Assembly (NCBI GenBank): GCA_012515925.1
Contig: JAAYXM010000137.1
Span: forward strand, 1-5,277
Direction: 5' to 3'
From: Clostridiales bacterium
GTDB taxonomy: Bacteria; Bacillota; Clostridia; Oscillospirales; JAAYXM01
DNA: 5,277 nucleotides
A model generated the notes under the pieces. It saw nothing but the letters and a program-made list of their open reading frames with translations. It had not been told where the DNA came from and made no database searches. The first letter of the stretch is position 1. Each line of letters begins with the position of its first letter. Shown here piece after piece: positions 4,993-5,277 of the stretch. The position numbers and the translations under genes were made by a program.

Positions 4993-5277
4993 ATGAGAAA
5001 GTTTATGATTCTGTTTGCAGCCCTTTGGTTTGTTCTGTTTACGCTGCCGGTTCTGACGCTGGACAACGCGGCGGAGTATACATACCCGCCGCCGGCCGAA
5101 AATCTTGCCGAACCCGTAAGCGCGCCCGAATCCGAACCCGCGACGGACAGTCAGACGACGATTTCATTGCTCGACGATACGGGAGAGGTTATTAAGCTTA
5201 AGCTGGACGAGTATTTAGCCGGCGTAGTCGCCGCGGAGATGCCCGCTCTGTTTCCGACCGAGGCGCTCAAGGCGCAG
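4993..5277 (+). CDS. SpoIID/LytB-domain protein, N-terminal part (partial)
   Basis: The open frame runs from ATG to the right edge, giving 95 residues. A short basic start (MRK) and a hydrophobic segment (FMILFAALWFVLFTLPVLTL, residues 4-23) form an uncleaved signal anchor or signal peptide. A Pro/Glu/Ala-rich linker (about 24-55) comes next. The SpoIID signature begins after it: VIKLKLDEYLAGVVAAEMPALFPTEALKAQ (66-95), which in family members continues into A-x-AART. SpoIID is a membrane-anchored lytic transglycosylase that trims peptidoglycan stem-peptide-free glycan strands during engulfment of the forespore; the Glu of the EMP motif (Glu82) is probably the catalytic acid. The C-terminal remainder is outside the window, so a non-sporulation relative such as LytB or an amidase enhancer remains possible. 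It is divergent from citrate synthase. Confidence 0.85.
   Translation, partial: MRKFMILFAALWFVLFTLPVLTLDNAAEYTYPPPAENLAEPVSAPESEPATDSQTTISLLDDTGEVIKLKLDEYLAGVVAAEMPALFPTEALKAQ

Noticed and set aside
4987..4995. GATACAATG resembling a sigma-E -10 box (CATACAAT)
   Set aside because: It overlaps the start codon of the SpoIID-like gene, so transcription would begin inside the coding region.

Overview
The window reads as ordinary chromosomal DNA from a moderately GC-rich, Gram-positive, endospore-forming anaerobe, most likely a member of the Clostridia (Oscillospirales-like). The grounds are strong purine-rich ribosome binding sites, consensus sigma-A type promoters, a SpoIID-type protein, a DivIVA-domain coiled-coil protein and a citrate synthase whose conserved blocks match the clostridial type. 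The taxonomic placement is inference from protein character only; no rRNA or marker gene is present.

Layout from left to right. (1) Positions 1-463, minus strand: the N-terminal 154 residues of a probable AraC-family regulator, cut by the left edge, with a near-consensus promoter. (2) Positions 464-728: a 265-base divergent intergenic region with two promoters facing away from each other and a 55-base imperfect palindrome between them. (3) Positions 729-2506, plus strand: a tightly packed three-gene operon of a DivIVA-like coiled-coil protein, the beta subunit of a class I (iron-sulfur) fumarate/tartrate hydratase, and a PaaI-type hotdog thioesterase. The gene spacings are 3 bases and a 1-base overlap. 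(4) Positions 2527-2614: two strong consecutive hairpins between convergent genes, probably terminating both transcripts. (5) Positions 4814 down to 2607, minus strand: citrate synthase followed 30 bases later by an unrecognised polytopic membrane protein, read from a TTGACT-17-TATAAT promoter. (6) Positions 4815-4992: a second divergent intergenic region with two tandem hairpins just ahead of the last gene. (7) Positions 4993-5277, plus strand: the N-terminus of a SpoIID/LytB-domain protein, cut by the right edge.

Functionally, two central carbon enzymes (fumarase beta subunit and citrate synthase) lie in converging operons, each with partners not obviously metabolic: a septum/pole-type coiled-coil protein and a membrane protein of unknown function. 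The fumarase beta subunit has no alpha subunit beside it, which is the most notable gene-content oddity. I see no mobile element, CRISPR array, tRNA or rRNA gene, and nothing that makes a convincing case for a wholly new system. The items most worth checking are the orphan fumarase subunit in a DivIVA operon, the hairpin that could cover the SpoIID ribosome binding site, the intergenic palindrome at 564-618, and the unknown membrane protein behind citrate synthase.
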